Of a DNA stretch of 64,000 bases, positions 41,125 through 51,189 are shown in pieces; position 1 is the first letter of the stretch; every line of letters starts with the position of its first letter. Where the stretch lies: assembly GCA_020637235.1 (NCBI GenBank), contig JACJWG010000004.1:224463-288462 (forward strand). The letters run 5' to 3'. Made by a program: the position numbers and the translations under genes. This DNA is from Acidimicrobiaceae bacterium. GTDB lineage: Bacteria > Actinomycetota > Acidimicrobiia > Acidimicrobiales > Ilumatobacteraceae. The notes beneath the pieces are model-generated. The model had not been told where the DNA came from. It searched no databases and saw nothing but the letters and a program-made list of their open reading frames with translations.

Positions 41125-41373
41125 TCACAGTCCGCTGATGTACACCTCGTGTGCCCGGACGACGGCGGCCAGGTGGGCCGGCAGCCGCTGTGGTTCCCAC
41201 GTCGCCGCGTGCCCGACGACCTCGTCCTCGCGATGTGCCAGCGCGATGCCCGGACCGACCAGCGCGGCGAACAGCTCGCGCTCGTCGGCGGTGAGCGCGG
41301 AGGTGAACAGGCGCAGCTTCGAGAGCAGTCGTTCGGCCGCTTCGACGCCCGCTCGATCGTCCGCGTCGTGCAT
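41125..41373 (-). CDS. Small actinobacterial protein of unknown function
   Basis: An 82-residue protein: an N-terminal amphipathic helical part (AERLLSKLRLFTSALTADERELFAALVGPGIALAH), then a short C-terminal basic part ending VVRAHEVYISGL. I recognise similar small, unnamed proteins of actinobacteria but no function. ATG 41373 has AGAGGAG 8 nt upstream. It lies 74 bp downstream of the CLC gene on the same strand. It could be a peptide precursor, but no partner enzyme is seen. Confidence 0.7.
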   Translation of the reverse strand: MHDADDRAGVEAAERLLSKLRLFTSALTADERELFAALVGPGIALAHREDEVVGHAATWEPQRLPAHLAAVVRAHEVYISGL

Positions 41374-41447
41374 CGCGTGCTCCTCTCGGTGGGGGGCCGG
41401 GTCGGTCGGCGCCGGCTCCTCCCACGACGCTGCCCGATGCCGAGCGG

Positions 41448-42683
41448 TTACACCGAGTGTGCTCGATCCGGCGGGTGCGGCGCCGGGGCGACCACCACCG
41501 GGTGGGCGTAGATGCTCTCGCCACCGGCCACGACCCGAGCCACCACGCACACCACCACGGCGGGCACGAACGCGTGCGCACCGAACAGCTCGACCGCCAT
41601 GACCGCACACGTGAACGGCACGTGGGCGGCGGCACCGAACACGGCCACCAGTCCGAGCGCGGTGGCGGTGACGGGGGACAGGCCGAGCGGGTCGGCCAGC
41701 GCCGAGCCCAGGGTGCCGCCGATCACGAACAGCGGCGTGACCTCGCCACCGACGAAGCCGGTGCCGAGGGCGATCGCGGTGAACACGAGCTTCAGCGGGG
41801 CGTCGTACCAGTCGCGGCTGATGCCCGAGAACGCGCTGTCGAGCAGATGGACCGACAGGCCGAGGTAGTCCCCGCCGACGAGCCAGAAGAGCGCTGCGGT
41901 GGCGAGGCCACCGACCACCGGACGCAACGGCACCGGACGGATCAGGCGCGCGACGATCTGCTTGAGTGCCGGCACGCCGAGCGCGAACGCGCGAGCCGTG
42001 GCCCCGAACACCCAGCCGAGCGCGACGAGCAGGACGAGGTTGCCGAACGAGAACGGCACCTGGACGTGCGGGCGGGCGTCGTGGTGGTGACCGAGGGCGG
42101 ACACCACCGCATGACCGACGAACGCAGCCGGCACGCAGGCGACGAGGGCGCGCACGGTGCGCCGCCGGGCGACCTCCATCGCGAACACCACGCCGGCGAA
42201 CGGCACGCCGAAGACCGAACCGAACCCACCCGCGAGCGCAGCGCGAGCGAGGGTGGCGCGGTGGGCGTGGTCGAGACGGACGGCTCGCGCCAGCCCCTCG
42301 GTGATCGAGGACGACATCTGCACCGCTGTGCCCTCGCGGCCGACCGACGCACCGAACAGGTGCCCGACCACGGTGCCGACGAGCACCATCGGCGCCATGC
42401 GGGCCGGCGCTCCCACCGTGTACGCGTGTGCCTCGCCGACCGCCAGGGCCGTGCCGCCTCGCGCCCGGCCACCCCAACGGTGGTACACGATCCCGATCAC
42501 CAGGCCCGCGACCGGCAGCCACCACACGAGCCAGGCGTTCCTGCCTCGGGTGTTCGTGGCCCACTCGAGCAGCTCGAGGAACACGTACGACGCGATGCCG
42601 GCCAGTGCGCCCGACATCGCACCGAGCACCGCCAGCAGCGCGTCCTGGCGCACGTGGCGCAGTCGCAGCGAGGACGGCCCCAC
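41448..42683 (-). CDS. CLC-type anion channel/transporter, possibly fluoride-type
   Basis: A 411-residue CLC protein with ~10 hydrophobic segments. The gating glutamate region is GREGTAVQ (E117), followed by AGGFGSVFGVPFAGVVFAMEV and GGEVTPLFVIGGTLG (312-326). The GREGT and GGEVTP forms differ from GREGP and GxFxP of chloride CLCs and recall the fluoride-exporting CLC-F branch, but I cannot test this. No fluoride riboswitch is seen. The start lies 1 nt after the pcrA stop, so it is probably in the same operon. Confidence 0.85.
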   Translation of the reverse strand: MGPSSLRLRHVRQDALLAVLGAMSGALAGIASYVFLELLEWATNTRGRNAWLVWWLPVAGLVIGIVYHRWGGRARGGTALAVGEAHAYTVGAPARMAPMVLVGTVVGHLFGASVGREGTAVQMSSSITEGLARAVRLDHAHRATLARAALAGGFGSVFGVPFAGVVFAMEVARRRTVRALVACVPAAFVGHAVVSALGHHHDARPHVQVPFSFGNLVLLVALGWVFGATARAFALGVPALKQIVARLIRPVPLRPVVGGLATAALFWLVGGDYLGLSVHLLDSAFSGISRDWYDAPLKLVFTAIALGTGFVGGEVTPLFVIGGTLGSALADPLGLSPVTATALGLVAVFGAAAHVPFTCAVMAVELFGAHAFVPAVVVCVVARVVAGGESIYAHPVVVAPAPHPPDRAHSV

Positions 42684-42684
42684 G

Positions 42685-45600
42685 TCAGAGCTTCTTCAGC
42701 GGGGCCCAGGCGAGGGAGAGGTGCTTGGTGCCGACGCCGCGGAAGCGGATCGTGGCCTCGGCGCGGTCGCCGTCGCCGCGCACCTCGAGGATGATCCCCT
42801 CGCCGAAGGTGGGGTGCTCGACGTCGTCGCCCACCTGCAGGCCGAGCGACTCGGCCCCCGAGGGCTGCGGCTGCGAGCGGCCGGCGCGCATCGCGGCCTC
42901 CACCACTCGCTCGCGGTGTGCCTCGGCGGCGTCGTCGTCGGGGTCGAACGACGAGAGCGCAGCCCGCCGGCGGTAGGGCGGCGGGTCGCCGTAGCTGCGG
43001 TCGCGGTCGCGATCCCGGTAGCTCGAACGGGTGCGGACCGCGTTGCCCTTCAGCTCGACGAGCTCGGCAGGGATCTCGTCGAGGAACCGGCTCGGCGGGT
43101 TGTACTGGGTGCTGCCGAACAGGCTGCGGCTCCAGGCGTGGGTGAGGTGCAGGCGTCGCTGAGCCCGGGTGATGCCGACGTAGGCGAGCCGTCGTTCCTC
43201 CTCCAGTTCGGTCGGCTCGGTGAGCGCCCGGGTGTGCGGGAACACGCCCTCTTCGAGGCCGAGCAGGAACACGTTCGGGAACTCGAGGCCCTTGGCCGAG
43301 TGCAGCGTCATCAGCACCACGCGATTGTCCTCGTCGAGCTCGTCGGTGTCGGCCACGAGCGACACCTGCTCGAGGAACTCGTCGATCCGGGTGAACTCGC
43401 GAGCACTGCCGATCAACTCGCCGAGGTTCTCGAGCCGGCCGTTCGACTCGACCGAGCTCTCCACCTCCAGTTCGGCGAGATAGCCGCTCAACTCGAGTGC
43501 GTTCTGCAGCACGTCCGCCGGCCCGGCGGGCGGCACATCGTCGGGGTCGCCCTCGGCGGGCTCGACCACCATCTGCCCGAGGTCGTCGAGCAGCTGCACG
43601 AACGCACCGATGCCGCGCAGCGCCGGGCCACTCACCCCGGCGTCGGCGGCACGGCGCATCGCCTCGGTGAAGCTGATCCCGGCCGCGGCGGCGAGCGCAT
43701 CGAGCTTCCCGACGCTGGTGTCGCCGACTCCTCGCTTGGGCACGTTCAGCACCCGCTTCACGCTCACCTCGTCGGCCGGGTTCACCACGGCGCGCAGGTA
43801 CGCCATGGCGTCCTTGATCTCACGCCGGTCGTAGAACCGGGTACCACCCACCACCTTGTACGGGACGCCGATCCGGATGAGCGCCTCCTCGAGCACCCTG
43901 GCCTGGGCGTTGGTGCGGTAGAAGACGGCGATCTCGCGCCACTGCTGGGCGTCGCTCTCGTGGAGCGTGTGGATCGAGCGTGCCACCCACTGCGCCTCGT
44001 CGCGCTCGTCGTCGGCCTGGTAGCGAACGATCCGGTCGCCCGTGCCGAGCTCGCTCCACAGCCGCTTCTTGGTCTTCGACTGGTTGTTGGCGATCACGGC
44101 GTTGGCCGCGTCGAGGATCACCTGGGTGCTGCGGTAGTTCTGGTCGAGCACGATCGTGGTGAGGTCGGGGAACTGCCCCTCGAGCTCGTTGATGTTCCGC
44201 ACGTCGGCGCCGCGAAAGCCGTAGATCGAGTTGTGCACGAGGATCCCGTCTGCGACGTACGTATGGGTGTCCTCGACCTCGAGGTCGTACACCGGGCCCG
44301 AGTAGTCCTCGAACTCGACGGCGGTGACCTCCTCGGCGGCGAAACGGCCGTTCTGCTCGACGAACACCGACATCCCGACCCGCACGTGGCTGATCGGCAT
44401 GAGATCCACCACCTCCCCGTCGATCGACATCCGCCGCCGGAGCGTCATCCTCCCTGCGTCGGCCACCGACCTGGCGAGCACGAGGGCATTGCGATAGCTC
44501 GTTCGGGTGGTCTCGAATCGCTGGCCCGGACCCTTTCCCGGCCGGACGGCGAATCCTGCCGCTCTCAGGCGATCTGCGATCTCCGCCCGGTTCGACGACC
44601 ACTGGATGCGGTGGGACCCCACGTCCGTGCGCTGATCGCCGAACATGGTGAGGTTCAGCGTCTGGCGGCGTGCCCCGTTCTGCGGGCGATGGTGGGGGAA
44701 CTCCGGGTGGAGCAACTCGTCCTCCATCAAGAACTTCGCCTGGGTGGTGGTGTCGAGAGCGTGGTAGAGCTTGGCGAGCCATGCGTCGTTCATGGCCATG
44801 CCATTTCGGCCGATCGCGTGGAAGCATGCCGTCGGGAGCCCGTAGCGGGCGGCGAACCAGGACTCCCAGTAGGCCGCCTCGGCCCGAGTGGGAACGACGC
44901 GGAGGATCCACAAGGCGTCGGCTCCTTCCTGGTTCGACCGGACGAAGAAGCCGAGCTCCGGTCGACCACGGTGCCCGGACCGGGACGTCGTCGTCACGCC
45001 GATGCGGTAGCCGCGATCGGAGCGGTGCATCAGGTACACGAACCACATGCCGGCGGGCGCGTCCATCCTGGCGGGGAGGACGTGCCAGGGCGTTGCCGCG
45101 AGCGAGGCCCCCGAGGTGGTGGTGATGCGCACGAGCGAGCCGTGGTACACGCCCTCCTGCCGATGGCGAACGGATCGTTCGAGGGTGCGCGAGTGGCCAC
45201 CGGTGCCGATCACGGCGAGACCGGCCTCGACCTCCTGGATCGGGATCGATCCGGACGACGACCGCACGACCGTTCCCCACGGCAGGCACTGGTCGGAGTC
45301 GCCCACCGCGGTGATCTCGCCGGTGTCCTTCGCGAGCAGGACGGCGAGCTCGTTCTGCGCCATGTTGGTGTCCTGGTACTCGTCGATCAGGATGTGGCGG
45401 AACCGCTGCTGATAGCTCGCGAGCACGTCGGGGTGGTGGCGGAACAGCTCGACGGTCTGCATCAGCAGGTCGTCGAAGTCCATCGCCCCCGCGCGGTGCA
45501 GGCGCAGCTGGTACTCGCGGTACACCTCGGCGTGCTTGCGATCGAAGATGTTGTTGGCCTTGGTGGCCGCGTCGTCGGGCGTGACGAGCTCGTTCTTCCA

Positions 45601-46092
45601 GAGGCTGATGATGCCGTGCACGCCACGCGGGGTGAACCGCTTCGCGTCGAGGCCGAGGTCGCGGATGACGTAGCCGGTGAGCCGCTGGGCGTCGGCCTGG
45701 TCGTAGATGCTGAAGGTGCGTGGGTAGCCGAGGCGGTCGGCGTTGGCACGCAGGATGCGCACGCACGCCGAGTGGAACGTGCTCACCCACATCTTCATCG
45801 CCACCGGTCCCACCAGCGCGGCGACGCGCTCGCGCATCTCACCCGCCGCCTTGTTGGTGAAGGTGATCGCGAGGATCTGCATCGGGTGCACGCCCTCGTC
45901 GATCAGGTGGGCGATGCGGTGTGTGAGCACGCGGGTCTTGCCCGAGCCGGCGCCGGCCACCACGAGCAACGGTCCGCCCCGGTGCACGACGGCGTCGAGC
46001 TGGTCGGGGTTGAGGCCCTCGAGCACCAGCGGACCCCGCGGCGCGGGCTCGTCGGGTGGCGGGACGTCGTCGAACAGGCGGAGGTCGGACAT
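42685..46092 (-). CDS. pcrA: UvrD/PcrA-type DNA helicase with in-frame intein
   Basis: A 1135-codon gene encoding a superfamily-1 helicase interrupted by an intein at residues 269-621. Helicase motifs: Walker A AGAGSGKT (46-53), DEYQDTN (238-243), motif III GDSDQ/SIYGFRGAD split by the intein, QNYRST, TLHSAKGLEFP and YVGITRAQ. Splicing should give a ~782-residue helicase. PcrA/UvrD unwinds DNA in nucleotide-excision repair and replication and removes proteins from DNA. The C-terminal region ends with the usual GDDVEHPTFGEG domain. A flavodoxin-like gene is divergent; the CLC gene follows in the same direction. Confidence 0.96.
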   Translation of the reverse strand: MSDLRLFDDVPPPDEPAPRGPLVLEGLNPDQLDAVVHRGGPLLVVAGAGSGKTRVLTHRIAHLIDEGVHPMQILAITFTNKAAGEMRERVAALVGPVAMKMWVSTFHSACVRILRANADRLGYPRTFSIYDQADAQRLTGYVIRDLGLDAKRFTPRGVHGIISLWKNELVTPDDAATKANNIFDRKHAEVYREYQLRLHRAGAMDFDDLLMQTVELFRHHPDVLASYQQRFRHILIDEYQDTNMAQNELAVLLAKDTGEITAVGDSDQCLPWGTVVRSSSGSIPIQEVEAGLAVIGTGGHSRTLERSVRHRQEGVYHGSLVRITTTSGASLAATPWHVLPARMDAPAGMWFVYLMHRSDRGYRIGVTTTSRSGHRGRPELGFFVRSNQEGADALWILRVVPTRAEAAYWESWFAARYGLPTACFHAIGRNGMAMNDAWLAKLYHALDTTTQAKFLMEDELLHPEFPHHRPQNGARRQTLNLTMFGDQRTDVGSHRIQWSSNRAEIADRLRAAGFAVRPGKGPGQRFETTRTSYRNALVLARSVADAGRMTLRRRMSIDGEVVDLMPISHVRVGMSVFVEQNGRFAAEEVTAVEFEDYSGPVYDLEVEDTHTYVADGILVHNSIYGFRGADVRNINELEGQFPDLTTIVLDQNYRSTQVILDAANAVIANNQSKTKKRLWSELGTGDRIVRYQADDERDEAQWVARSIHTLHESDAQQWREIAVFYRTNAQARVLEEALIRIGVPYKVVGGTRFYDRREIKDAMAYLRAVVNPADEVSVKRVLNVPKRGVGDTSVGKLDALAAAAGISFTEAMRRAADAGVSGPALRGIGAFVQLLDDLGQMVVEPAEGDPDDVPPAGPADVLQNALELSGYLAELEVESSVESNGRLENLGELIGSAREFTRIDEFLEQVSLVADTDELDEDNRVVLMTLHSAKGLEFPNVFLLGLEEGVFPHTRALTEPTELEEERRLAYVGITRAQRRLHLTHAWSRSLFGSTQYNPPSRFLDEIPAELVELKGNAVRTRSSYRDRDRDRSYGDPPPYRRRAALSSFDPDDDAAEAHRERVVEAAMRAGRSQPQPSGAESLGLQVGDDVEHPTFGEGIILEVRGDGDRAEATIRFRGVGTKHLSLAWAPLKKL
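44230..45288 (-). mobile_element. Intein in PcrA motif III with GIY-YIG-like domain
   Basis: A 353-residue intein. It starts with C269 after GDSDQ and ends VHN621 before Ser, the usual splice ends: N-terminal C, TPWH block (T334-H337), DTHTYVADGILVHN at the end, +1 Ser. The insertion is at the conserved motif III. Inside (~350-418) a GIY-YIG-like pattern appears: FVYLMHRSDRGYRIGVT then RAEAAYWESWFAARYG. The rest (LHPEFPHHRPQNGARRQTLNL and a DNA-contact-like stretch) follows a pattern I associate with actinobacterial helicase inteins. LAGLIDADG and HNH motifs are not seen. By eye it is less GC-rich than its host gene, as expected for a mobile element. Confidence 0.92.
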
Positions 46093-46215
46093 GACCCGGC
46101 CATCCTAGGGACGGGGTGCCACGTGCCCGGAGCGCCGGGGACCGATGTCCCGGCGTCGGGGGCGCTCGACGCGGAAGGCGGACCGCGCCGGTCGCGCGTG
46201 ATTGAATCTCCCCCC

Positions 46216-46650
46216 ATGAAGGCAGCACTCCTGGTCGAGAGCCTCACCGGCAACACGTGGAAGGCGGGCGAGAAGATCGGCACCCTGCTCCAGCAGGACG
46301 GGTGGACGATCACCGGGCTCGATCGGGTGCGCCAACCCGATCACGCCGCGATCCAGGAGGCCGACCTGGTGATCGTCGGCACCTGGGTGCACGGGCTGTT
46401 CGTCGTCGGGCAGGCGCCCTGGGGTCTCGGCTCGATCGGCCAGCTGCCGATGATGCGCGGCAAGAAGGCCGCCACGTTCTGCACCTTCGCGCTCAACCCG
46501 GGCAAGACCCTCGACAAGCTCACCACGGCGGTGATGGACCGCGGCGCCGACGTGCTCGGGGGCGTCGCGCTCAACCGGTCGAAGCTCGACGAGCACGCGG
46601 AGGTCTTCGTCGATCGGTTGCTCGCCAACCTGCCGCCCGCGCTGCGCTGA
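46216..46650 (+). CDS. Flavodoxin-like protein
   Basis: A 144-residue flavodoxin-fold protein. The N-terminal ALLVESLTGNTWKAG is the FMN phosphate loop (S-x-T-G-N-T), and VIVGTWVHGLFVVGQAP lies at the FMN isoalloxazine loop. It should carry FMN and act as an electron carrier. ATG 46216 has GAATCT 6 nt upstream. It is divergent from pcrA. No partner reductase is adjacent. Confidence 0.82.
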   Translation: MKAALLVESLTGNTWKAGEKIGTLLQQDGWTITGLDRVRQPDHAAIQEADLVIVGTWVHGLFVVGQAPWGLGSIGQLPMMRGKKAATFCTFALNPGKTLDKLTTAVMDRGADVLGGVALNRSKLDEHAEVFVDRLLANLPPALR

Positions 46651-46690
46651 ACCGTCGGCCGCGGCCGGAACGAGCTGCCAGGCAGCGGGA

Positions 46691-48007
46691 TCAGCCGCGC
46701 GGGTCCGCGACCCGACCGAGGAACAGCACGGCACCCGTCAGCCGGTCGCGCAACGCGAACACGAACGGGCGGTCGAACTGCAGCACGATCGGTTCCTGAA
46801 CCGGCGGCGCCGCGCCGGCCTCACCCGCGACGGCGGTCGCTGCGGCGGCCTCGGTGCCCTCCTCGCCCACGGTGATGTTCGCCTGGTGGATCACCGCGCC
46901 CACGTAGAGCGGTTCGTCGGTGGTGATGCCGGTGAAGTCGGCGTCGGCGGTGAACGCGGTCGGCATGCCGAGTGCCCCGAGCTGGTCGGCCAGCCCGAAC
47001 GACGACGCCGTGTCCCAGCGGGGCAGGAACACCCGCACCAGGGCGGGTTCGAGATACGTGGTGGCGTCGGTGACGAGGAAGATCTCCTCGAACAGCGGGA
47101 GGAAGTCGGGCTCGGGCAGGAACAGCAGCATCGCGAGCTCGTCGCCGCGGTAGGGCAGTTCGATCGCCTGCCACCCGTCGCCGGTGGCGTAGGGCAGGGT
47201 CGTCTCGTTCACCATCGTGGGCACGTCGACGGTGTCGCCGCTCGCCGTGGTGAACGGCGCATCACGGGTGAGCAGCGGGTCGAACGGCTCGGCCCAGTCG
47301 GCCAGCAGGTACACCGCGTTCACGAGCACGAACCGGGTCGCCTCGTCGAGGGTGTCCGGCGGGATGAGATCGGGGATCCGGTCGTTCGTGCGCTCGGCGA
47401 CCCAGGCGTTGATGTCGACACGGGCCTGCTCGGCCTCGCGGCGGAAGTCGACCGTCGCCGCGCCCGATCCGTACTGACCGGCGAGGGTGTCGAGGAACGC
47501 CGACCCGACGGTCATGCCGGCCTGCAGCCAGGTGGCGTTCGCGATCGACACCTGCACCCCGGCGGCGTTGCGGGCGTCGAGCGCACTCGACAGCGCGTTC
47601 ATCGCACGGTGCAGGTCGAGGTCGTCCGCGTGCAGCGTCGACGTCATCTCGTCGAGGGTGGTGCCGGCCGCGCCGGCAGCCGCCATCGCGAGCGCCAGGG
47701 CGATGCTCGCCGGTGAGAGCACGAGGTTGTCGTCGGGCCGGTCGGCGGCGAGCAGGCGATAGAGGTCGAGCCCGAACGCGTTCACGGCGTCGGCGGCGGC
47801 CGGACCGAGGGTGGCATCGGCGGGATCGCGCGACAGCGACGAGCGCAGCTCGCCGGTCTCGCCGCTCGCACCCGGACCATCGCTCGATCGGGCTCGCACC
47901 CCGAGGTCGTCGCTGCACGCCTGCAACAGCGCGGCGAGGGCTGGGGCAGCGGCGAGCACGGCGAGGAACCGTCGCCGGTCGAACGGTGCAGGGCGTGGAT
48001 CGGTCAC
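46691..48007 (-). CDS. Tat-exported serpin lipoprotein (protease inhibitor)
   Basis: A 438-residue serpin. It opens with a Tat signal (DRRRFLAVLAAAPALAALLQAC), so it is likely exported folded and lipid-anchored. The serpin core has NLVLSPASIALALAMAAAGA, a breach region QANITVGEEG, and the reactive-loop hinge EEGTEAAAAT (P17-P8), whose small residues mark inhibitory serpins. Counting from the hinge, the P1 site falls near a Gly-Ala-Ala run (EAGAAPP), which suggests elastase-like targets (inference). It should trap serine or cysteine proteases outside the cell. Its GTG start overlaps the upstream TGA (GTGA). Confidence 0.9.
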   Translation of the reverse strand: MTDPRPAPFDRRRFLAVLAAAPALAALLQACSDDLGVRARSSDGPGASGETGELRSSLSRDPADATLGPAAADAVNAFGLDLYRLLAADRPDDNLVLSPASIALALAMAAAGAAGTTLDEMTSTLHADDLDLHRAMNALSSALDARNAAGVQVSIANATWLQAGMTVGSAFLDTLAGQYGSGAATVDFRREAEQARVDINAWVAERTNDRIPDLIPPDTLDEATRFVLVNAVYLLADWAEPFDPLLTRDAPFTTASGDTVDVPTMVNETTLPYATGDGWQAIELPYRGDELAMLLFLPEPDFLPLFEEIFLVTDATTYLEPALVRVFLPRWDTASSFGLADQLGALGMPTAFTADADFTGITTDEPLYVGAVIHQANITVGEEGTEAAAATAVAGEAGAAPPVQEPIVLQFDRPFVFALRDRLTGAVLFLGRVADPRG

Positions 48008-48564
48008 GGTGACTCCGACGTCGCGGGTGGTGACGTGGTTCCCACCTGATCGGTGAGATCGTCGGCGGCGCCGCGCAGATCGAGCACCACCACGTCGCTG
48101 ATCAGCGGCCGCACCCGCTCGGGGCGGGCCAGATCGTCGTAGCCGAGGGTGCGCCCCGCACAGTCGGTGAAGCTGGCCGTGCCCTCCACCTGGCGCACCG
48201 GGCACGAGTCGTCGCGGTCGGCCGGGAACGCATACCGCACCGACCAGCCCCGCTCGGGATCGTCGCCGGTGTGGTTGAGCACCACGCTGCGCTCGGCGTC
48301 GTCACCGACGAGACCCTGGAACAGGATCGGTCCACCCTGGTCGATCTGGTCGGCGACGAACTCGATGCCGCCGACCTCGAAGGTGGTGGCTGCCAGGCGC
48401 TCCTCCACCCGCTCGGGATTGCGGGACATGAACGCAGCGATCCCCCACGTCGTGAGCCCGAGGAGGGCGAAGAAGCCGATGCCGCCGACCACGGGGACGA
48501 CGGCCCGGCGCAGGGTCGAACGTTCGCGCCAGCGGGGTTCCACGGCGACCAGTCTGGTCGACAC
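48004..48564 (-). CDS. Single-TM exported protein of unknown function, coupled to a serpin
   Basis: A 186-residue protein: a short basic start, a TM segment (~20-42, VVPVVGGIGFFALLGLTTWGIAAF), then an external domain with two cysteines (SCPVRQ, FTDCAG) and the ending DLTDQVGTTSPPATSESP. I do not recognise the family. GTG 48564 has AAGGAG 5 nt upstream. Its stop overlaps the serpin start by GTGA, so the two are translated together and may act together in the envelope. Confidence 0.65.
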   Translation of the reverse strand: MSTRLVAVEPRWRERSTLRRAVVPVVGGIGFFALLGLTTWGIAAFMSRNPERVEERLAATTFEVGGIEFVADQIDQGGPILFQGLVGDDAERSVVLNHTGDDPERGWSVRYAFPADRDDSCPVRQVEGTASFTDCAGRTLGYDDLARPERVRPLISDVVVLDLRGAADDLTDQVGTTSPPATSESP

Positions 48565-48681
48565 CGCCGCTCCTTCCACCGCCGGGTGTCGGCTCACCGC
48601 GCGTCGTCGCTGCTCGGGAGGTCCGCCACGTGGAACACCAGTTGGTCCGCGGGCCGCTCGACGGCGTAGGGTCACGCACTC

Positions 48682-49086
48682 GTGAAGCGCACGTACCGAG
48701 TCGTCGTCGCGAAGCCGGGTCTCGACGGCCACGATCGCGGAGCCAAGACCATCACCCGAGCGTTGCGCGACCACGGCTTCGAGGTCATCTACACCGGCCT
48801 CCACCAGACGCCCGAGCAGATCGCGGAGACCGCGCTGCAAGAAGACGTCGACGCCGTCGGTCTGTCGCTGTTGAGCGGTGCCCACCTCACCTTGTTCCCG
48901 CGGGTGATGGAAGAGCTCGGCAACCGCGACCTCGGGGACGTGATGGTGTTCGGTGGTGGGGTGATCCCCGACGCCGACGCCCGCATCCTGCGCGAGCAGG
49001 GCGTCGCCGAGATCTTCGGGCCCGGCGCCTCGCTCAAGGGCATCGCACAGTGGTTGGAATCGGCGCTCGACGCCAGAGAGGACTGA
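48682..49086 (+). CDS. Cobalamin-binding subunit of methylmalonyl-CoA-type mutase
   Basis: A 134-residue stand-alone B12-binding domain. AKPGLDGHDRGAKTI (DxHxxG, residues 15-20) gives the His that ligates cobalt, followed by GLSLLSGAHLTLFP and VFGGGVIP. It should pair with a separate catalytic subunit (not in this window) to interconvert methylmalonyl-CoA and succinyl-CoA or a related acyl-CoA. The start is GTG 48682; TAGGGT lies 9 nt before it. SucC follows 4 nt after the stop, so the gene is likely in the sucCD operon. Confidence 0.9.
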   Translation: MKRTYRVVVAKPGLDGHDRGAKTITRALRDHGFEVIYTGLHQTPEQIAETALQEDVDAVGLSLLSGAHLTLFPRVMEELGNRDLGDVMVFGGGVIPDADARILREQGVAEIFGPGASLKGIAQWLESALDARED

Positions 49087-49090
49087 ACCA

Positions 49091-50245
<1,155 letters not shown>

Positions 50246-50247
50246 TC

Positions 50248-51144
50248 ATGGCCATCTTCGTCAACGCCGACACCAAGGTGATCGTCCAGGGCCTCACCGG
50301 CGGGCAGGGCAAGTACCACGGTCTGCGCAACCAGGCCTACGGCACCCAGGTCGTCGGCGGCGTCACGCCCGGCAAGGGTGGCACCGATGTCGAAGGCATC
50401 CCGGTGTTCAACTCCGTGGCCGAGGCCGTGGCCGCCACCGGCGCCACCGCGTCGTTCATCGCCGTGCCGCCGAAGGCCGCCGGCGCGGCGATCCTCGAGG
50501 CGGCCGCCGCGGGCATCGGGTTCATCGTCTGCATCACCGAGGGCATCCCGGCCCAGGACGAGGCGAAGGTCTACAACATCCTCGTCCGCGACTTCCCGAA
50601 CACCCGCCTGCTCGGCCCCAACTGCCCGGGCATCATCAGCCCCGGCAAGTGCAACATCGGCATCACCGCCGGCGAGATCGCCCAGCCGCCCACGGCGAGC
50701 GGCCCCAACGTCGGCATCGTCAGCCGTTCGGGCACGCTCACCTATCAGGCGCTGTACGAGCTGAAGCAGCGCGGCATCGGCGTGAGCACCTGCGTCGGCA
50801 TCGGCGGCGACCCGGTACCGGGCACCAACTTCATCGACTGCCTGAAGGAGTTCCAGGCCGACCCCGAGACCCACGCGATCATCATGATCGGTGAGATCGG
50901 CGGCTCGGCCGAGGAAGAGGCCGCCGAGTTCATCAAGGCCAACGTCACCAAGCCGATGAGCGCCTACATCGCCGGTGTCACCGCACCCGAGGGCAAGAAG
51001 ATGGGCCACGCCGGCGCGATCACCAGCGGCGGCAAGGGGACGGCGAAGGGCAAGATGGAGGCGCTCGCCGCGGCGGGCGTGAAGGTGGGCCAGAACCCCA
51101 CCGAAGCCGGCGACCTGATGGCCGAGATCGTCAAGGGTCTCTGA
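50248..51144 (+). CDS. sucD: Succinyl-CoA ligase alpha subunit
   Basis: A 298-residue protein. The CoA loop VIVQGLTGGQGKYHG, FVCITEGIP, NCPGIISPG and the phosphohistidine in KKMGHAGAITSGG (H254) are present. It catalyses the phosphohistidine step of succinyl-CoA to succinate. A strong terminator hairpin follows. Confidence 0.97.
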   Translation: MAIFVNADTKVIVQGLTGGQGKYHGLRNQAYGTQVVGGVTPGKGGTDVEGIPVFNSVAEAVAATGATASFIAVPPKAAGAAILEAAAAGIGFIVCITEGIPAQDEAKVYNILVRDFPNTRLLGPNCPGIISPGKCNIGITAGEIAQPPTASGPNVGIVSRSGTLTYQALYELKQRGIGVSTCVGIGGDPVPGTNFIDCLKEFQADPETHAIIMIGEIGGSAEEEAAEFIKANVTKPMSAYIAGVTAPEGKKMGHAGAITSGGKGTAKGKMEALAAAGVKVGQNPTEAGDLMAEIVKGL

Positions 51145-51189
51145 CCGCTCCGCCGAGTCGGCCCCGCCGCCGGACCCCCGAAAACGTGA

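Noticed and set aside
42684..42800. Fluoride riboswitch before the CLC gene
   Set aside because: The CLC start is 1 nt after the pcrA stop, so the upstream bases are coding, and no riboswitch fold was recognised.
42157..46650. An open frame of ~1497 codons on the plus strand opposite pcrA
   Set aside because: It is the antisense shadow of pcrA and the intein, lacking any domain; only its end (46216-46650) is a real gene, the flavodoxin-like protein.
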